From contig NZ_SKCD01000013.1 of the NCBI RefSeq assembly GCF_006542765.1, positions 1 through 64,000 on the forward strand: a DNA stretch of 64,000 nucleotides, given 5' to 3'. Below the pieces are notes generated by a model. The model saw only the letters and a program-made list of their open reading frames with translations, was not told where the DNA came from and searched no databases. This DNA is from Paenibacillus luteus. Its GTDB lineage: Bacteria > Bacillota > Bacilli > Paenibacillales > Paenibacillaceae. The position numbers and the translations under genes are program-made. Of the stretch, positions 24,266 through 34,751 are shown piece by piece (the first letter of the stretch is position 1; every line of letters starts with the position of its first letter).

Positions 24266-27200
24266 ATGAGTAACCGAATGAAACGAAGTATGTCTTTGGC
24301 ATTGGCAGTATTTATGGTCGTATACACCGTATTGGCAGGTTTGCCAGTCCAACAAGCGAAGGCGGCGTCCATTGCGGAGCCGCAGGTATGGAAGTTCGAC
24401 TTTGGCGCGGCACCTGCACCGGCAGGCAGCACGGGAGGACCTGTAGCGGATGGATTTATTGGAATTACAGGTACGACCCTGTATACGAGTGAGCTGGGCT
24501 ACGGCCTAGATCAAAACCTCGCTTCACGCTATCGCGGGGCCGAGTCAACCGATCATCTGTTGAACGATTTTGTATTGGGAGGAAACAGCACGCCATTTAC
24601 CTTTTCAACTGATCTACCTATTGGCAACTACAAAGTAACGCTCTATTCAGGAGATTTGCTGCAAACGACCTCTACCTACAAAACAAAAGTGACCATCGAG
24701 AATGTGGTGAAGGATCCGATCAATTCCAGAAGGGCGGTTGAGAGCAAAAGCTACGATACAGCCGTTACGGATGGGCAATTGAATATTGTACTGACAGGCG
24801 ATGCAACGTTTAGTATTTTGAACGGGGTGATCATTGAGCAAGTTCTCCCTTCAGCGCCGGAAGGGCTTATACTGACGAACATTAGTGCAGACGGTGTATC
24901 GCTGCAATGGATGCCGGTACCGGGCGCGCTGTATTACAACGTTTACCGTGTAACTGGCAGCGGGGAGCCTAGCAACCCGATCGCTGAGCAGATCAGTGCG
25001 AGCAGCTACACCGATACGACTGTCGGCGTTGGAAACAGCTATCATTATTATGTTTCTGGCGTTAATGCGTTCGGTCAGCAGTCCGCGCTCAGCGCGGCCA
25101 GCGATGCAGCCTCTATTCCAACTCCGCAGACACCAGCTGTGCCTACAGGACTAGCCATAACGGAAGTGAATGCCGCTTCGACGGTACTCGCCTGGCAAGC
25201 GGCAGCGGGGGCAGCGGAATATAAAATATTCCGTGCGGATGCGGCAGACGGTACCTTTGCTGAAATCGGCATAGTAGCAGTATTGTCATTTACCGATGCA
25301 ACAGCTAACACGGGAGTGCCGCAATATTACAAAATAAAAGCGTTTAACGGGCAGGGTTCATCAGACTTCTCGGATTACGCGGTAAGTGTGGTATACGTGC
25401 CGCCGGTTACGCTGCCAGAGGGGGATGTGAAGCGCTTCGATTTCGGTAAGGGAGCAGCAGAGGATGGTTATCTGGCCATTACCTCGGCTGTTGCCTATAC
25501 TCCGGAGCGGAAATATGGCTTCACTGACCCGGCCAAAGTAAGCTTCATCGACCGCGGCACATCAGATGCGCTGCGCTCGGATTTCAGCATTGTGCAAGAT
25601 ACCGCCTTTAACGTAGATCTTCCGAACGGAGATTACACGGTGTCTCTGATTGCCGGAGATGCGAATGATATCACCGATATCTCCATTACAGTGGAGAGCA
25701 TGGAGAAGGTGAAGCGGCTGGATGGGAATGCGCCAAGGCCTGCAGGCGCTTATTTGGAAATGAGCTTCGATATCGCTTTAGTCGACGGTCAGATGAATCT
25801 CCAGTTCACAGGTACTGCGCCAAAAATTAATGCGCTTGTCATCACCAAGAAAGCGTCCCGTACAGCAGGCGAGCTGCCAACGCTGTATCTGGCGGGGGAT
25901 TCTACCGTTCAAACCTATGATGCTTACTGGATCCCGCAAGCGGGCTGGGGACAGATGATTCCAAGATTTTTCACCGATAACGTCATCTTCAAAAACCACG
26001 CCATCGGTGGCCGCAGTACAAAAAACTTTATATCCGAGGGGCGGCTCGATGAAATTTTAAGAGCGATTAAGCCGGGGGATTATTTCCTTGTGCAATTCGG
26101 CCATAATGATGCCACGATCAGCGTACCGGACCGCTATGCGGCTCCGGCCGATTACAAAAAATATTTAAAGACGTACATTAACGGTGCAAGGCAGCGTGGT
26201 GCGACACCGATTCTCGTTACGCCGATGGGCAGACGCAGCTTTAACGCTGAGACTGGGAAATTTAACGTCAGCTTCCCTGAGTACGTACAGGCGATGAAGG
26301 AAGTCGCCCAGGAGCTTGATGTAGATTTGGTTGACCTTAGCACGCTGAGCATTGCCTATTACGATTCCATTGGCCCTGCTGCGACGCTATCCGTGTTCTT
26401 ACACACGCCTGCTGGCGTATATGGAGCGTTCCCGACGGGCTCTGCGGATGATACGCATTTCCAGGAGTATGGCGCCATTCAGCTGGCAAGGCTTCTCTCC
26501 GGAGGAATTAAAGAGCTTGACTTGCCGCTGGCGCAGTCCGTGAAGGAGATTGAAGTGCCTGCCGAAGTGCCGGCTAAGCCGACAGGCTTAATTGCAGGAA
26601 GCATCAGCAACGCGGGAGCGCTGCTCAAATGGGATGAAACGGCATCTGCCGATATTTACAAAATATATCGCAAGCTCTCCTCCGAGCCCGACAGCGCATA
26701 TGCGATGATCGGCACCTCAACGATTCCGACGCTTAATATGGGCGGATTAGTGGAAGGCGACAGTTATTACGTACACGTCACGGCCGTAAATGGGAAAGGG
26801 GAATCCTCCCCGTCCAATGCCGTTTACATGAAGACGAAGGCAGCCGTTTACAAATATGATTTTGGTCCAGTCGGCAGCGCAGTAGCCGAAGGGTATAACG
26901 AAGTCACGCGTAATACGATCTATACGCCAGAGCGGGGTTACGGCATTACGGACAGCACTGGCATGATCGACCGCGACCGAGGTTCTGCCACAGATGCGCT
27001 GAGACGTGACTTTGTGGCCTATTTTGGGCAAAGCTATGAATTCAAAGTAGATTTGCCAAACGGCTATTATTCAGTCAAAACCTACACGGGAGACTGGATC
27101 GGCTCGACCAGAACGAATATTGTCATTGAAGGAAAGGACCAAGGGACGATTGCCTCAGGCAAAGAAAACATTGCCGAGCGGGTCTTCAATATGATCGCTG

Positions 27201-30200
27201 TGAAGGATGGCCAGCTGAATATGATCTTGAGCGGCCAGACAGCGCATTTGAACGGTGTGGAGATTACGCCATTAATGCTGGCGCCGACACAGCTCGAGCT
27301 GAGCGATCTGGATTTGGCCGGCAATCCGGTCAAGGCGGAGCTTACTTGGACAGGAGTTGCGGAAGCGGTAAAATATAAGGTTTACCGCAAAGCGACGGTC
27401 GCTGCAAGCGCCGAGCTGCTTGGCCAGACGACTGCGACGTCCTTTACGGATACGTCTGCGGATGTCGGCCTGGAGTACATCTATTCCGTAACAGCGATAG
27501 ACAATACCGGCTTTGAATCGGTAGCTTCCAATGCGCTTAGCGTATCCATGATCGACCCGGATGTTGCGAAAGCAGCTATCCCAGAAGGACTCGCACTTAC
27601 TGCGATTCACAAAAATGAGATTAGCTTCTCATGGAATGCGGTCTCGCAGGGGAGAATGTACAATATTTACCGCTCAGAAAAAGCGGATGGAGCGTATGTG
27701 TTAATCGGAAAAACGCCGATAGCCGCGTATACCGATACAACAGTACTGACAACCATTCCGTATTTCTACAAAGTCGCTTCCGTAAACGAGGGCGGCATCT
27801 CCGAGCCATCCAGCTATTTGGAGACGCAGGCGGTGACGACACTTGTACGCGCGATGGAATATTTGGATCGGTCGCCAGTAGCGATTAAAGCGGAGAGCGG
27901 CAACTATATCGGCTGGCGCATGCTGGGGCTTGATCCGGAGGAAATCGGCTTCAACGTGTACCGTGACGGTGTGAAGCTGAACGGCGCTTTAATTACGGCG
28001 AGCACGAACTATGTGGATGCTGCAGGGACCGATTCTTCTTCGTATCAGATTAAGTCGGTTTTGAACGGCGTCGAGCAAGCGGCAACAAGCAGCTTCGGCG
28101 TATGGCAAAAGCAATACAAATCAGTGCCGCTGCAGAAACCGGCAGATGACTATACGAAGGACGGTCAGCCGTATACGTATTCGGCTGGCGATGCTAGCGT
28201 TGGCGATCTCGATGGCGATGGACAGTACGAGATTGTGATGCTGTGGTCACCATCGAACAGCAAGGACAATTCACAAGCGGGTTACACTGGCGTTGTATAT
28301 ATGGACGCCTACAAGCTTGACGGTACACGGCTGTGGCGCATTAATCTCGGCCCGAACATTAGAGCGGGCGCGCACTACACACAGTTTATGGTTTACGATC
28401 TCGACGGCGACGGACGTGCGGAAGTAACGTTCAAGACAGCCGATGGCACCATTGATGGAACAGGCAAAGCTATTGGCGATCCAAGCAAGGACTATCGGAA
28501 CAGCACAGGATACATTTTGCTTGGCAACGAATATCTGACTGTATTTGAAGGAGCGACAGGCAAAGCGCTGGTGACAACCGATTATGACCCGCCGCGCGGT
28601 GACGTTGCTGCATGGGGAGATGCTTACGGCAACCGCGTAGACCGTTTTCTGGCAGCAGTAGCCTATCTCGACGGCGAGCATCCGAGCTTGATTTTCAGCA
28701 GAGGGTATTACACGCGCACCGTGCTGGCAGCCTACGATTACCGGGATGGGCAGCTTACGAAAAGATGGGTGTTTGACTCGAATGAAGAGGGTTATGGCTC
28801 CTATGCGGGTCAAGGAAACCATAATTTATCGGTAGGCGATTCCGATGGCGACGGCAAGGACGAGATTCATTTTGGCGCGATGGGGATCGATGATAATGGC
28901 AAGCCGCTGTATAACACAGGGCTGGGCCATGGTGATGCGATGCATTTTGGCGATCTGGATCCGGAGCGCCCTGGCCTTGAAATTTTTGCCGTGCAGGAGC
29001 ACTCTGATTCCCCGTATGGCATGGATCTGAAGGATGCGCGTACGGGAGAAATCATTTGGGGAGTCCATACGGGCGTGGATACGGGGCGCGGGATGTCCGC
29101 AGATCTTGATCCCCGTTACCCCGGTGAGGAAATGTGGAGCGCAAACATTGTAAACGCCGAGCATATCCAGGTGACTGGATTATACAGCGTGAAAGGCGAA
29201 AAAATTACGTCCAGCATTCCGAGCTCAACCAATTTTGGCGTATGGTGGGACGGTGACCTGCTGCGGGAACTGCAGGATTACAACCGTATTGATAAGTGGG
29301 ATTACGAAAATAACAAAACGGTCAACTTGCTTACAGCCGTGGGATCAGCTACGAATAATTCGACCAAAGCGAACTCCAGCCTGCAGGCGGACTTGTTCGG
29401 GGACTGGCGCGAGGAAGTGATGTGGCGTTCAGAGGACAGCACGGAGTTTAGAATTTATTCAACGGTAGATGAAACGAATTATCGCATTCGCACGCTGATG
29501 CATGATCCGATTTACCGCCTTGGGGTTGCTTGGCAAAATGTCAGCTACAACCAGCCGCCGCACCCGAGCTTCTTCCTGGGCCACGGCATGGCGATGCCGG
29601 CAGCGCCAAGCATCAGTTATGTTCGTCCTCTCGTTGCTGCAATTACGGTAAAGACAGCTGGCAATGCGGATTCCATAGCGATTGGCAGCACACTGCAATT
29701 TACTGCGGAAATCTCTGGGGATACTACTGTAAATAAAACGGTAGCCTGGTCCGTAACAAATGTGGATGGCAGCCAAACTCAGCTGGCAACGATTGGATTG
29801 GACGGGGTGCTTCATGCCTTAACGGAAGGGGAAGTCAAAGTCACGGCAACGGCTATTGACGGCTCACACGTCAAAGGGGAGAAGCTAATTACGATTACGG
29901 CCGAGGCGGTTACGACGCCAACGCCTACACCGTCCGAGCCAACAGCGACACCGTCGCCAGCGCCGTCCGAGACGCCAACAGCGACACCGTCGCCGACGCC
30001 GTCCGAGACGCCAACAGCGACACCGTCGCCAGCGCCGTCGGAGACACCAGCAGCGACACCGTCGCCAGCGCCGTCGGAGACAGCAGCAGCGACACCGTCG
30101 CCAACGCCGTCGGAGACAGCAGCAGCGACACCGTCGCCAACGCCGTCGCCAGCTGCAACGCCAGGCTCGCCATCATCGGCGACACCGCCGCCAGCGAGCA

Positions 30201-31348
30201 ATATAGTGACTGTCGCAGCCATCACTGCGAACGGTAAAGTAAGCGCGGCAGTCGATGCCGCTAAGCTTCAACAAGCCATTCAAGCAGCGAGCAACCAGTT
30301 AGTTGTTATTAAGATAAACGCTGCTGATACCGTCCAAGAGATGGAGATCAGCATTCCGGGGGCAGCCATCGCGAGTCTTGCTGCGAAGGCGCCATTGCGT
30401 TTATCGCTCGAAACAGGCTCCGCCACATTCACCTTCTCTGCAGAGGCGCTGCAAGCAGCGGCAGGTGCAGCTTCTGGCGATTGGAAGCTAACCGTGCAGC
30501 GCGTCGAGGCTTCCGCTTTATCTGACGAGGTGCGCAAGCAAGTCGACGATGCGGCTGTATATGATTTTCAGCTCATGGTTGGAGGTCAACAAATAAGCCA
30601 ATTCTCAGGTGGTAAGCATGCGGTTGAAGTCACGCTTCCTTATGTGCTGAAATCAGGCGAGAAGGCTGGCAATGTCGTTGTTTATTACATCTCGGATGAT
30701 GGCAAGCTGGAAGTGGTTCGAAATGCGAAATATGATGCGAAGGCAGGCTTAGTTACCTTCAAAACGAATCATTTCAGCTACTATGCGAGCCAGCATGCTG
30801 CTCCGCAATTCGTAGATTTGCAACTAGCGGCATGGGCAATAGACCCTATCGAGGCTTTGGCTGCACGTCATGTGATCGAAGGGTACGAGGATGGAAGCTT
30901 CCGTCCGAATGTCCAGGTGACCAGGGCAGCATTTGTAAAAATGCTCATGCTAGCGCTGGATTTGGAAGAGAATGAAGCATCAAGCAGCTTCACCGATGTC
31001 CAGCAAGGGGCTTGGTATGCCGGTCCGATTGCTGCGGCTGAGCGGCTCGGCATCGTGAAAGGGAAATCAGACGGGACCTTCGGAGTCAACGACTTCATTA
31101 CGCGTCAGGATATGGCCGTCATGGCCCACCGTGCTGCAGCAATTGCAAATATTACGCTGGCAGGAAGCGGTGGAGAAGTTTTTGCCGATCAAGCAGCGAT
31201 AGCGGATTATGCTGTCAATGCTGTGCAAGCTATGCAGGCTGCAGGTATTCTGAACGGGATGACCAATCAATCTTTCGTTCCGGATGGCCTCTCGACAAGA
31301 GCGCAGGCAGCGAAAGTCATCTATTCGATTTTGAGCAAGCAGGAGTAA
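24266..31348 (+). CDS. SLH-anchored multidomain protein: rhamnogalacturonan acetylesterase-like SGNH plus PL11-like rhamnogalacturonan lyase
   Basis: A 2360-residue surface protein. Order: signal peptide (1-33); malectin/CBM-like beta domain starting WKFDFGAAP (~45); two FN3 (~198, ~290); second KRFDFGKG domain (~388); SGNH esterase (~538-752) with S546 in LAGDST, N614 in FGHNDA and D728/H731 in DDTH; FN3 (~770); third YKYDFGP domain (~862); two FN3 (~1006, ~1105); PL11-like lyase (~1194-1788) with repeated DLDGDG calcium loops; Big2-like domain (~1791-1875); Pro/Thr/Ser linker (~1885-1978); unassigned beta domain; three SLH repeats (~2180-2360). The esterase should remove acetyl groups from rhamnogalacturonan I and the lyase cut its backbone. 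SLH binds pyruvylated wall polymers. Confidence 0.88.
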   Translation: MSNRMKRSMSLALAVFMVVYTVLAGLPVQQAKAASIAEPQVWKFDFGAAPAPAGSTGGPVADGFIGITGTTLYTSELGYGLDQNLASRYRGAESTDHLLNDFVLGGNSTPFTFSTDLPIGNYKVTLYSGDLLQTTSTYKTKVTIENVVKDPINSRRAVESKSYDTAVTDGQLNIVLTGDATFSILNGVIIEQVLPSAPEGLILTNISADGVSLQWMPVPGALYYNVYRVTGSGEPSNPIAEQISASSYTDTTVGVGNSYHYYVSGVNAFGQQSALSAASDAASIPTPQTPAVPTGLAITEVNAASTVLAWQAAAGAAEYKIFRADAADGTFAEIGIVAVLSFTDATANTGVPQYYKIKAFNGQGSSDFSDYAVSVVYVPPVTLPEGDVKRFDFGKGAAEDGYLAITSAVAYTPERKYGFTDPAKVSFIDRGTSDALRSDFSIVQDTAFNVDLPNGDYTVSLIAGDANDITDISITVESMEKVKRLDGNAPRPAGAYLEMSFDIALVDGQMNLQFTGTAPKINALVITKKASRTAGELPTLYLAGDSTVQTYDAYWIPQAGWGQMIPRFFTDNVIFKNHAIGGRSTKNFISEGRLDEILRAIKPGDYFLVQFGHNDATISVPDRYAAPADYKKYLKTYINGARQRGATPILVTPMGRRSFNAETGKFNVSFPEYVQAMKEVAQELDVDLVDLSTLSIAYYDSIGPAATLSVFLHTPAGVYGAFPTGSADDTHFQEYGAIQLARLLSGGIKELDLPLAQSVKEIEVPAEVPAKPTGLIAGSISNAGALLKWDETASADIYKIYRKLSSEPDSAYAMIGTSTIPTLNMGGLVEGDSYYVHVTAVNGKGESSPSNAVYMKTKAAVYKYDFGPVGSAVAEGYNEVTRNTIYTPERGYGITDSTGMIDRDRGSATDALRRDFVAYFGQSYEFKVDLPNGYYSVKTYTGDWIGSTRTNIVIEGKDQGTIASGKENIAERVFNMIAVKDGQLNMILSGQTAHLNGVEITPLMLAPTQLELSDLDLAGNPVKAELTWTGVAEAVKYKVYRKATVAASAELLGQTTATSFTDTSADVGLEYIYSVTAIDNTGFESVASNALSVSMIDPDVAKAAIPEGLALTAIHKNEISFSWNAVSQGRMYNIYRSEKADGAYVLIGKTPIAAYTDTTVLTTIPYFYKVASVNEGGISEPSSYLETQAVTTLVRAMEYLDRSPVAIKAESGNYIGWRMLGLDPEEIGFNVYRDGVKLNGALITASTNYVDAAGTDSSSYQIKSVLNGVEQAATSSFGVWQKQYKSVPLQKPADDYTKDGQPYTYSAGDASVGDLDGDGQYEIVMLWSPSNSKDNSQAGYTGVVYMDAYKLDGTRLWRINLGPNIRAGAHYTQFMVYDLDGDGRAEVTFKTADGTIDGTGKAIGDPSKDYRNSTGYILLGNEYLTVFEGATGKALVTTDYDPPRGDVAAWGDAYGNRVDRFLAAVAYLDGEHPSLIFSRGYYTRTVLAAYDYRDGQLTKRWVFDSNEEGYGSYAGQGNHNLSVGDSDGDGKDEIHFGAMGIDDNGKPLYNTGLGHGDAMHFGDLDPERPGLEIFAVQEHSDSPYGMDLKDARTGEIIWGVHTGVDTGRGMSADLDPRYPGEEMWSANIVNAEHIQVTGLYSVKGEKITSSIPSSTNFGVWWDGDLLRELQDYNRIDKWDYENNKTVNLLTAVGSATNNSTKANSSLQADLFGDWREEVMWRSEDSTEFRIYSTVDETNYRIRTLMHDPIYRLGVAWQNVSYNQPPHPSFFLGHGMAMPAAPSISYVRPLVAAITVKTAGNADSIAIGSTLQFTAEISGDTTVNKTVAWSVTNVDGSQTQLATIGLDGVLHALTEGEVKVTATAIDGSHVKGEKLITITAEAVTTPTPTPSEPTATPSPAPSETPTATPSPTPSETPTATPSPAPSETPAATPSPAPSETAAATPSPTPSETAAATPSPTPSPAATPGSPSSATPPPASNIVTVAAITANGKVSAAVDAAKLQQAIQAASNQLVVIKINAADTVQEMEISIPGAAIASLAAKAPLRLSLETGSATFTFSAEALQAAAGAASGDWKLTVQRVEASALSDEVRKQVDDAAVYDFQLMVGGQQISQFSGGKHAVEVTLPYVLKSGEKAGNVVVYYISDDGKLEVVRNAKYDAKAGLVTFKTNHFSYYASQHAAPQFVDLQLAAWAIDPIEALAARHVIEGYEDGSFRPNVQVTRAAFVKMLMLALDLEENEASSSFTDVQQGAWYAGPIAAAERLGIVKGKSDGTFGVNDFITRQDMAVMAHRAAAIANITLAGSGGEVFADQAAIADYAVNAVQAMQAAGILNGMTNQSFVPDGLSTRAQAAKVIYSILSKQE

Positions 31349-31365
31349 ATCATGAAGTGAAACTT

Positions 31366-31420
31366 CCCCATAGCCAGTCAGATCCGAAACATAGGAGCTG
31401 AACGGTTATGGGGATTTTTA
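31366..31420 (+). terminator. Terminator between converging genes
   Basis: CCCCATAGCC pairs with GGTTATGGGG (one G-T pair) and is followed by ATTTTTATG. It lies between the pectinase stop and the end of the converging secreted-protein gene. Confidence 0.65.
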
Positions 31421-31442
31421 TGATTAGTATTTTTATAATTGG

Positions 31443-32627
31443 TCAGCCTGTAGTTATGTCCTGAATGCGCCATGGCGAGTTTGTGGATTCCCGTTTGAAT
31501 AAGAAGCGGTAATAACCGTTGCGGCGCGGTTCGTTTAATTGATGGATCGAGACCGGCAGGTTAATTTCTGCTACAAGGGCGCTGCCTAGCTCCATCTCGG
31601 GCTCTGCGCGCTTTCCTTTTTGCGGAACTTGTTCCCTGATGGAGACAAGCGATCCCATGAAGCTTTCTAATGCTGCGAGCTTATCCTGAGGCAATTCTTC
31701 TCCGAGCAGCCGCAGCAGCTCCGTGTCTTGATGATACAAAATTTCAATAAAGGTTTTGGCAAGCACCATCGGTGCGGCAGAATCCAAATAGGGGTTTACT
31801 TGTCCTGCGGCTTTATGGACCATAATTTGGTGAGCCGGGTCCGGGCTATCGGATTTGTGAGTAGAGCTTCCTTGGAAATGAATGCAAAAATGGCCCGAGA
31901 AGCCATTCTCCGGAATGCCGTCTCCGCCATGCGGCATGCCGTTCATGGAGGCGGCAATCCATGTATCATTGGAATGGATGAGTACGGCTTTTCGTTTCCA
32001 GCTCCATTTGCCTTCGTAAATTTGTTTCATGATGCGTGTGTCTTCTTTCGTGAGCGGCTGCACGTCGGCGTGATCGCTGCCTGCTCTTCGCTGAACCTGA
32101 AAGGTTAAACCTGAGTCGAGCTCCGTCACTGAAAAAATGCTTTTGTTAGGCAGCAATTGCCCCGACTCCTGCCAAGAAACGAGCTTCCCATAATGCTGCG
32201 CGCGCAGTCCGTCTGCCAGATGAAGAAGGCGGTTTGCGGCTTTTGTGGACAATACTGTTCTTGTGCCGTACGCGGCATTCCAAAGGTTGCCCGTATGCTC
32301 CAATCGCAAATGCTTTGCTCCATCTGGCTCCTGCAGCACAATATCTACATCGTAGTAATAGTCCGATGCAGAAGCTTGTACTTGCTTGGATTCGCGAAGA
32401 GCATCATTCATTTCACGGCTCGCTAAGGCAATTTCACTAATAAAAGCGGCATTCGGCGAAGTGCGGACAGTCATGATGATCTGGGTTTGTTCCTTTTTTA
32501 TATCTGCTTTATTCGGTTTTTGCGTTATCGATGCCGCTTGTGCGGATAAAAGCTGAGGCTGCAAGAGGAGCAGCATCAACAGAAACAGCAGGAGTGTGGC
32601 TGTCATTTTCTTTGCTAGACGGTTCAT
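31443..32627 (-). CDS. Secreted protein with GHFCIHF motif; function unknown
   Basis: 394 residues. The N-terminus is a long signal peptide or anchor (TATLLLFLLMLLLLQPQLL, then SAQAAS). The central region has HGGDGIPENGFSGHFCIHF followed by QGSSTHKS. A conserved-looking His-Gly, then a single Cys flanked by His, recalls the HG...(S/G)xGC layout of L,D-transpeptidases, but the spacing and GC(I/V)R end do not fit well. I recall similar GHFCIHF proteins in other Bacillales without an assigned function. It is divergent from the VanW gene with a short shared upstream region. Confidence 0.7.
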   Translation of the reverse strand: MNRLAKKMTATLLLFLLMLLLLQPQLLSAQAASITQKPNKADIKKEQTQIIMTVRTSPNAAFISEIALASREMNDALRESKQVQASASDYYYDVDIVLQEPDGAKHLRLEHTGNLWNAAYGTRTVLSTKAANRLLHLADGLRAQHYGKLVSWQESGQLLPNKSIFSVTELDSGLTFQVQRRAGSDHADVQPLTKEDTRIMKQIYEGKWSWKRKAVLIHSNDTWIAASMNGMPHGGDGIPENGFSGHFCIHFQGSSTHKSDSPDPAHQIMVHKAAGQVNPYLDSAAPMVLAKTFIEILYHQDTELLRLLGEELPQDKLAALESFMGSLVSIREQVPQKGKRAEPEMELGSALVAEINLPVSIHQLNEPRRNGYYRFLFKRESTNSPWRIQDITTG

Positions 32628-32705
32628 AAGCCACCCTCCATCCGTAGTCGTTTGTTATTATGTTCAACATCATCGTTGCCTTTTATGTACAGGGTCCCAA
32701 ATTGC

Positions 32706-33710
32706 ATGGATTCCGCCAAAATGCCTCATACTACTCTGCAGATTACCGTAAGGGGGAGATTAGCGATTATGGGGCTGCAATGGGTTATAGCCATTTTAAT
32801 TTTGTTCCAGCAAGGTCACTATCCTGATCCTTTGATTATCGAGCATGAAGGTCAGGAGCTATTCGAAATGAGCCGGTCGCATTATAGCGATTCCAATGCT
32901 GGCGTGCCTCTTATTGATCCGGATAAGCTTGAGGTCTTTATGGACGAGCTTGGCAAAAGAGTGCTGAAACTCCCCGTTAATGCAGCGCTAGATGGATATG
33001 GCCGAATCGTCTCGGAACAAACGGGACGAAAGCTTGACCGAGACGCATTTACGGTTCAATTTCATCGTTTTGTTTTTGAAGGAGGCTTCTTCCGTCTCGA
33101 AACTCCGCTAACAACGACGTATGCCAAAGTAGACAGTGAGCTGCTGTCAACGATAAAAGGTAAGCGGATCGGCCATTATGCTACATATTACAACCCGAAT
33201 AACAAAAACCGCTCTCATAACGTCAGCTTGGCGGCCAAAGCCATTAATAACTATGTCGTCTTTCCCGGCGACAAGTTTTCTTTCAATGAAGTCGTTGGCA
33301 AACGGACGACAGAAAAGGGATATTTGCGTGCACCTGTAATTGTAAGAGGAGAAATGTCCGAGGACATAGGCGGGGGCATCTGCCAAATATCATCCACGCT
33401 CTTTAATGCGGCTGACCGTGCGGGCCTGCAAATCGTTCAGCGCTATACGCACAGCCGCAACGTTAAGTATGTACCGCATGGACGCGATGCGACGGTTAGC
33501 TGGGATGGGCCTGATTTTGTATTTCAAAATAATTACAGCGAGCCCGTCCTGATCCGCGCTTATGCAAGCGGAGGGCAGGCGAGCATCGTCATCTGTTCTT
33601 CCGAGGAAGTGAACGAGAAGAGGAGACAGGTGCCAAGCGCCTCGAAAAAGCTGCCCGAGGAAGCGAAGTCCGAGATGGACGCGGGAGGTCTGGAGGAGCA
33701 TAAGGATTAG
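32706..33710 (+). CDS. VanW family protein
   Basis: A membrane-anchored cell-envelope protein: an N-terminal hydrophobic helix (LAIMGLQWVIAILILF) and a C-terminal VanW domain with YYNPNNKNRSHNVSLAAKAI, VVFPGDKFSFNEVVG and DIGGGICQISSTLFNAA. VanW proteins are common in Firmicutes; the name comes from vancomycin-resistance clusters, but their biochemical role is unclear. Start is uncertain: the frame is open from 32652 (TTG) and ATG codons lie at 32685 and 32706, none with a strong ribosome binding site. The last ~30 residues are charged. Confidence 0.83.
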   Translation: MDSAKMPHTTLQITVRGRLAIMGLQWVIAILILFQQGHYPDPLIIEHEGQELFEMSRSHYSDSNAGVPLIDPDKLEVFMDELGKRVLKLPVNAALDGYGRIVSEQTGRKLDRDAFTVQFHRFVFEGGFFRLETPLTTTYAKVDSELLSTIKGKRIGHYATYYNPNNKNRSHNVSLAAKAINNYVVFPGDKFSFNEVVGKRTTEKGYLRAPVIVRGEMSEDIGGGICQISSTLFNAADRAGLQIVQRYTHSRNVKYVPHGRDATVSWDGPDFVFQNNYSEPVLIRAYASGGQASIVICSSEEVNEKRRQVPSASKKLPEEAKSEMDAGGLEEHKD

Positions 33711-33849
33711 AACGCGCAAGCAATAGAACAAATCTACGCATTCATAAACCCTCATCATCCGCGGGTGGAACAAAACCATACATTTTTCTCTTTTGCTGCG
33801 CGTCCCTGGAGGAGGATGCTATAATGGGGGCAAAAGGGGGGGAGCGCCA

Positions 33850-34599
33850 GTGTGGAAGGTTCTGCTTGTGGAGGATGAGGTTTTTGTTCGGGAATCCATT
33901 CGTGAAATCATTCGGTGGGAAGAGATGGGCTTCATCCTAGCTGGTGAAGCGGGAGATGGGATGGAAGCGCTCTCTATGATCAAGGAAGACCCTCCCGATC
34001 TTGTTCTTACCGATATCATTATGCCCCGAATGGATGGCATCGAGCTGCTGAAGGAAGCCCGTCAGGCCGGGTGCTCCTCCAAGTTCGTCATGCTCACCTG
34101 CATGGGGGATTTCGAGTATATGCGTCAAGCGATGGAATACGGCGCGTCCAACTATATATTGAAGCTCTCGATGAGCGTGAAGGATCTTAGAGAGACGCTT
34201 CACAAGATCAACGCTGAATTAATGAAATCCAGCAGAGCTAAGGAAGCCTCAACGCCTCAGTTGCCAAGTCAGCCAGAACGCTCAGCGCACCCCGAGGTTC
34301 AAAAGATTTTGACGTATATTGAGGGACATTACGCTCAGGATATTACGGTCAAATCTCTTGCCCACTACGTCATGATGGGTGAGAATTATGTCAGTGCGCT
34401 GTTTAAGAAAAAAATGGGACAGACCTTGATTAGTTATTTGCATGAGTTCCGCATCCACAAAGCGAAGGATTTTTTGATGCGGACGGACTTGACCGTCAAT
34501 GAAATAGGAGAACGCGTAGGGTTTATGAACGATAATTATTTTATCAAAATATTTAAGCGGATTACGGGGACAACGCCCAGCCAATTCCGCAAGGGATAG
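33850..34599 (+). CDS. YesN-type response regulator (receiver plus AraC HTH)
   Basis: 249 residues: an N-terminal receiver with VLLVEDE, the phospho-acceptor D55 in VLTDIIMPRMDG, and a K near 104; then an AraC-type DNA-binding domain (about residues 150-249) ending GFMNDNYFIKIFKRITGTTP. The GTG at 33850 gives the canonical WKVLLVEDE start and follows AAAAGGGGGGGAG. It should pair with the YesM-like kinase at 36212 and control the neighbouring sugar ABC transporter; the intervening substrate-binding gene supports this. Nearby intergenic GAACAAA sequences are candidate operators. Confidence 0.88.
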   Translation: MWKVLLVEDEVFVRESIREIIRWEEMGFILAGEAGDGMEALSMIKEDPPDLVLTDIIMPRMDGIELLKEARQAGCSSKFVMLTCMGDFEYMRQAMEYGASNYILKLSMSVKDLRETLHKINAELMKSSRAKEASTPQLPSQPERSAHPEVQKILTYIEGHYAQDITVKSLAHYVMMGENYVSALFKKKMGQTLISYLHEFRIHKAKDFLMRTDLTVNEIGERVGFMNDNYFIKIFKRITGTTPSQFRKG

Positions 34600-34751
34600 A
34601 ACAAAACCGTTCAAAGCGATGCTGGCCATTGTTTTGTTTTACAAATATCTGTTCCATGAATTCAAACGATTTGTTCCTTAAAGGATCGACCTCCGGCTTG
34701 CTATTCTAAGTGTGCAACCTAAATCGAATATACAAACGGGAGGTCAAAGCA

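Noticed and set aside
29812..30225. Minus-strand Asp-Gly-Val repeat frame
   Set aside because: Antisense of the Pro/Thr/Ser linker of the SLH protein.
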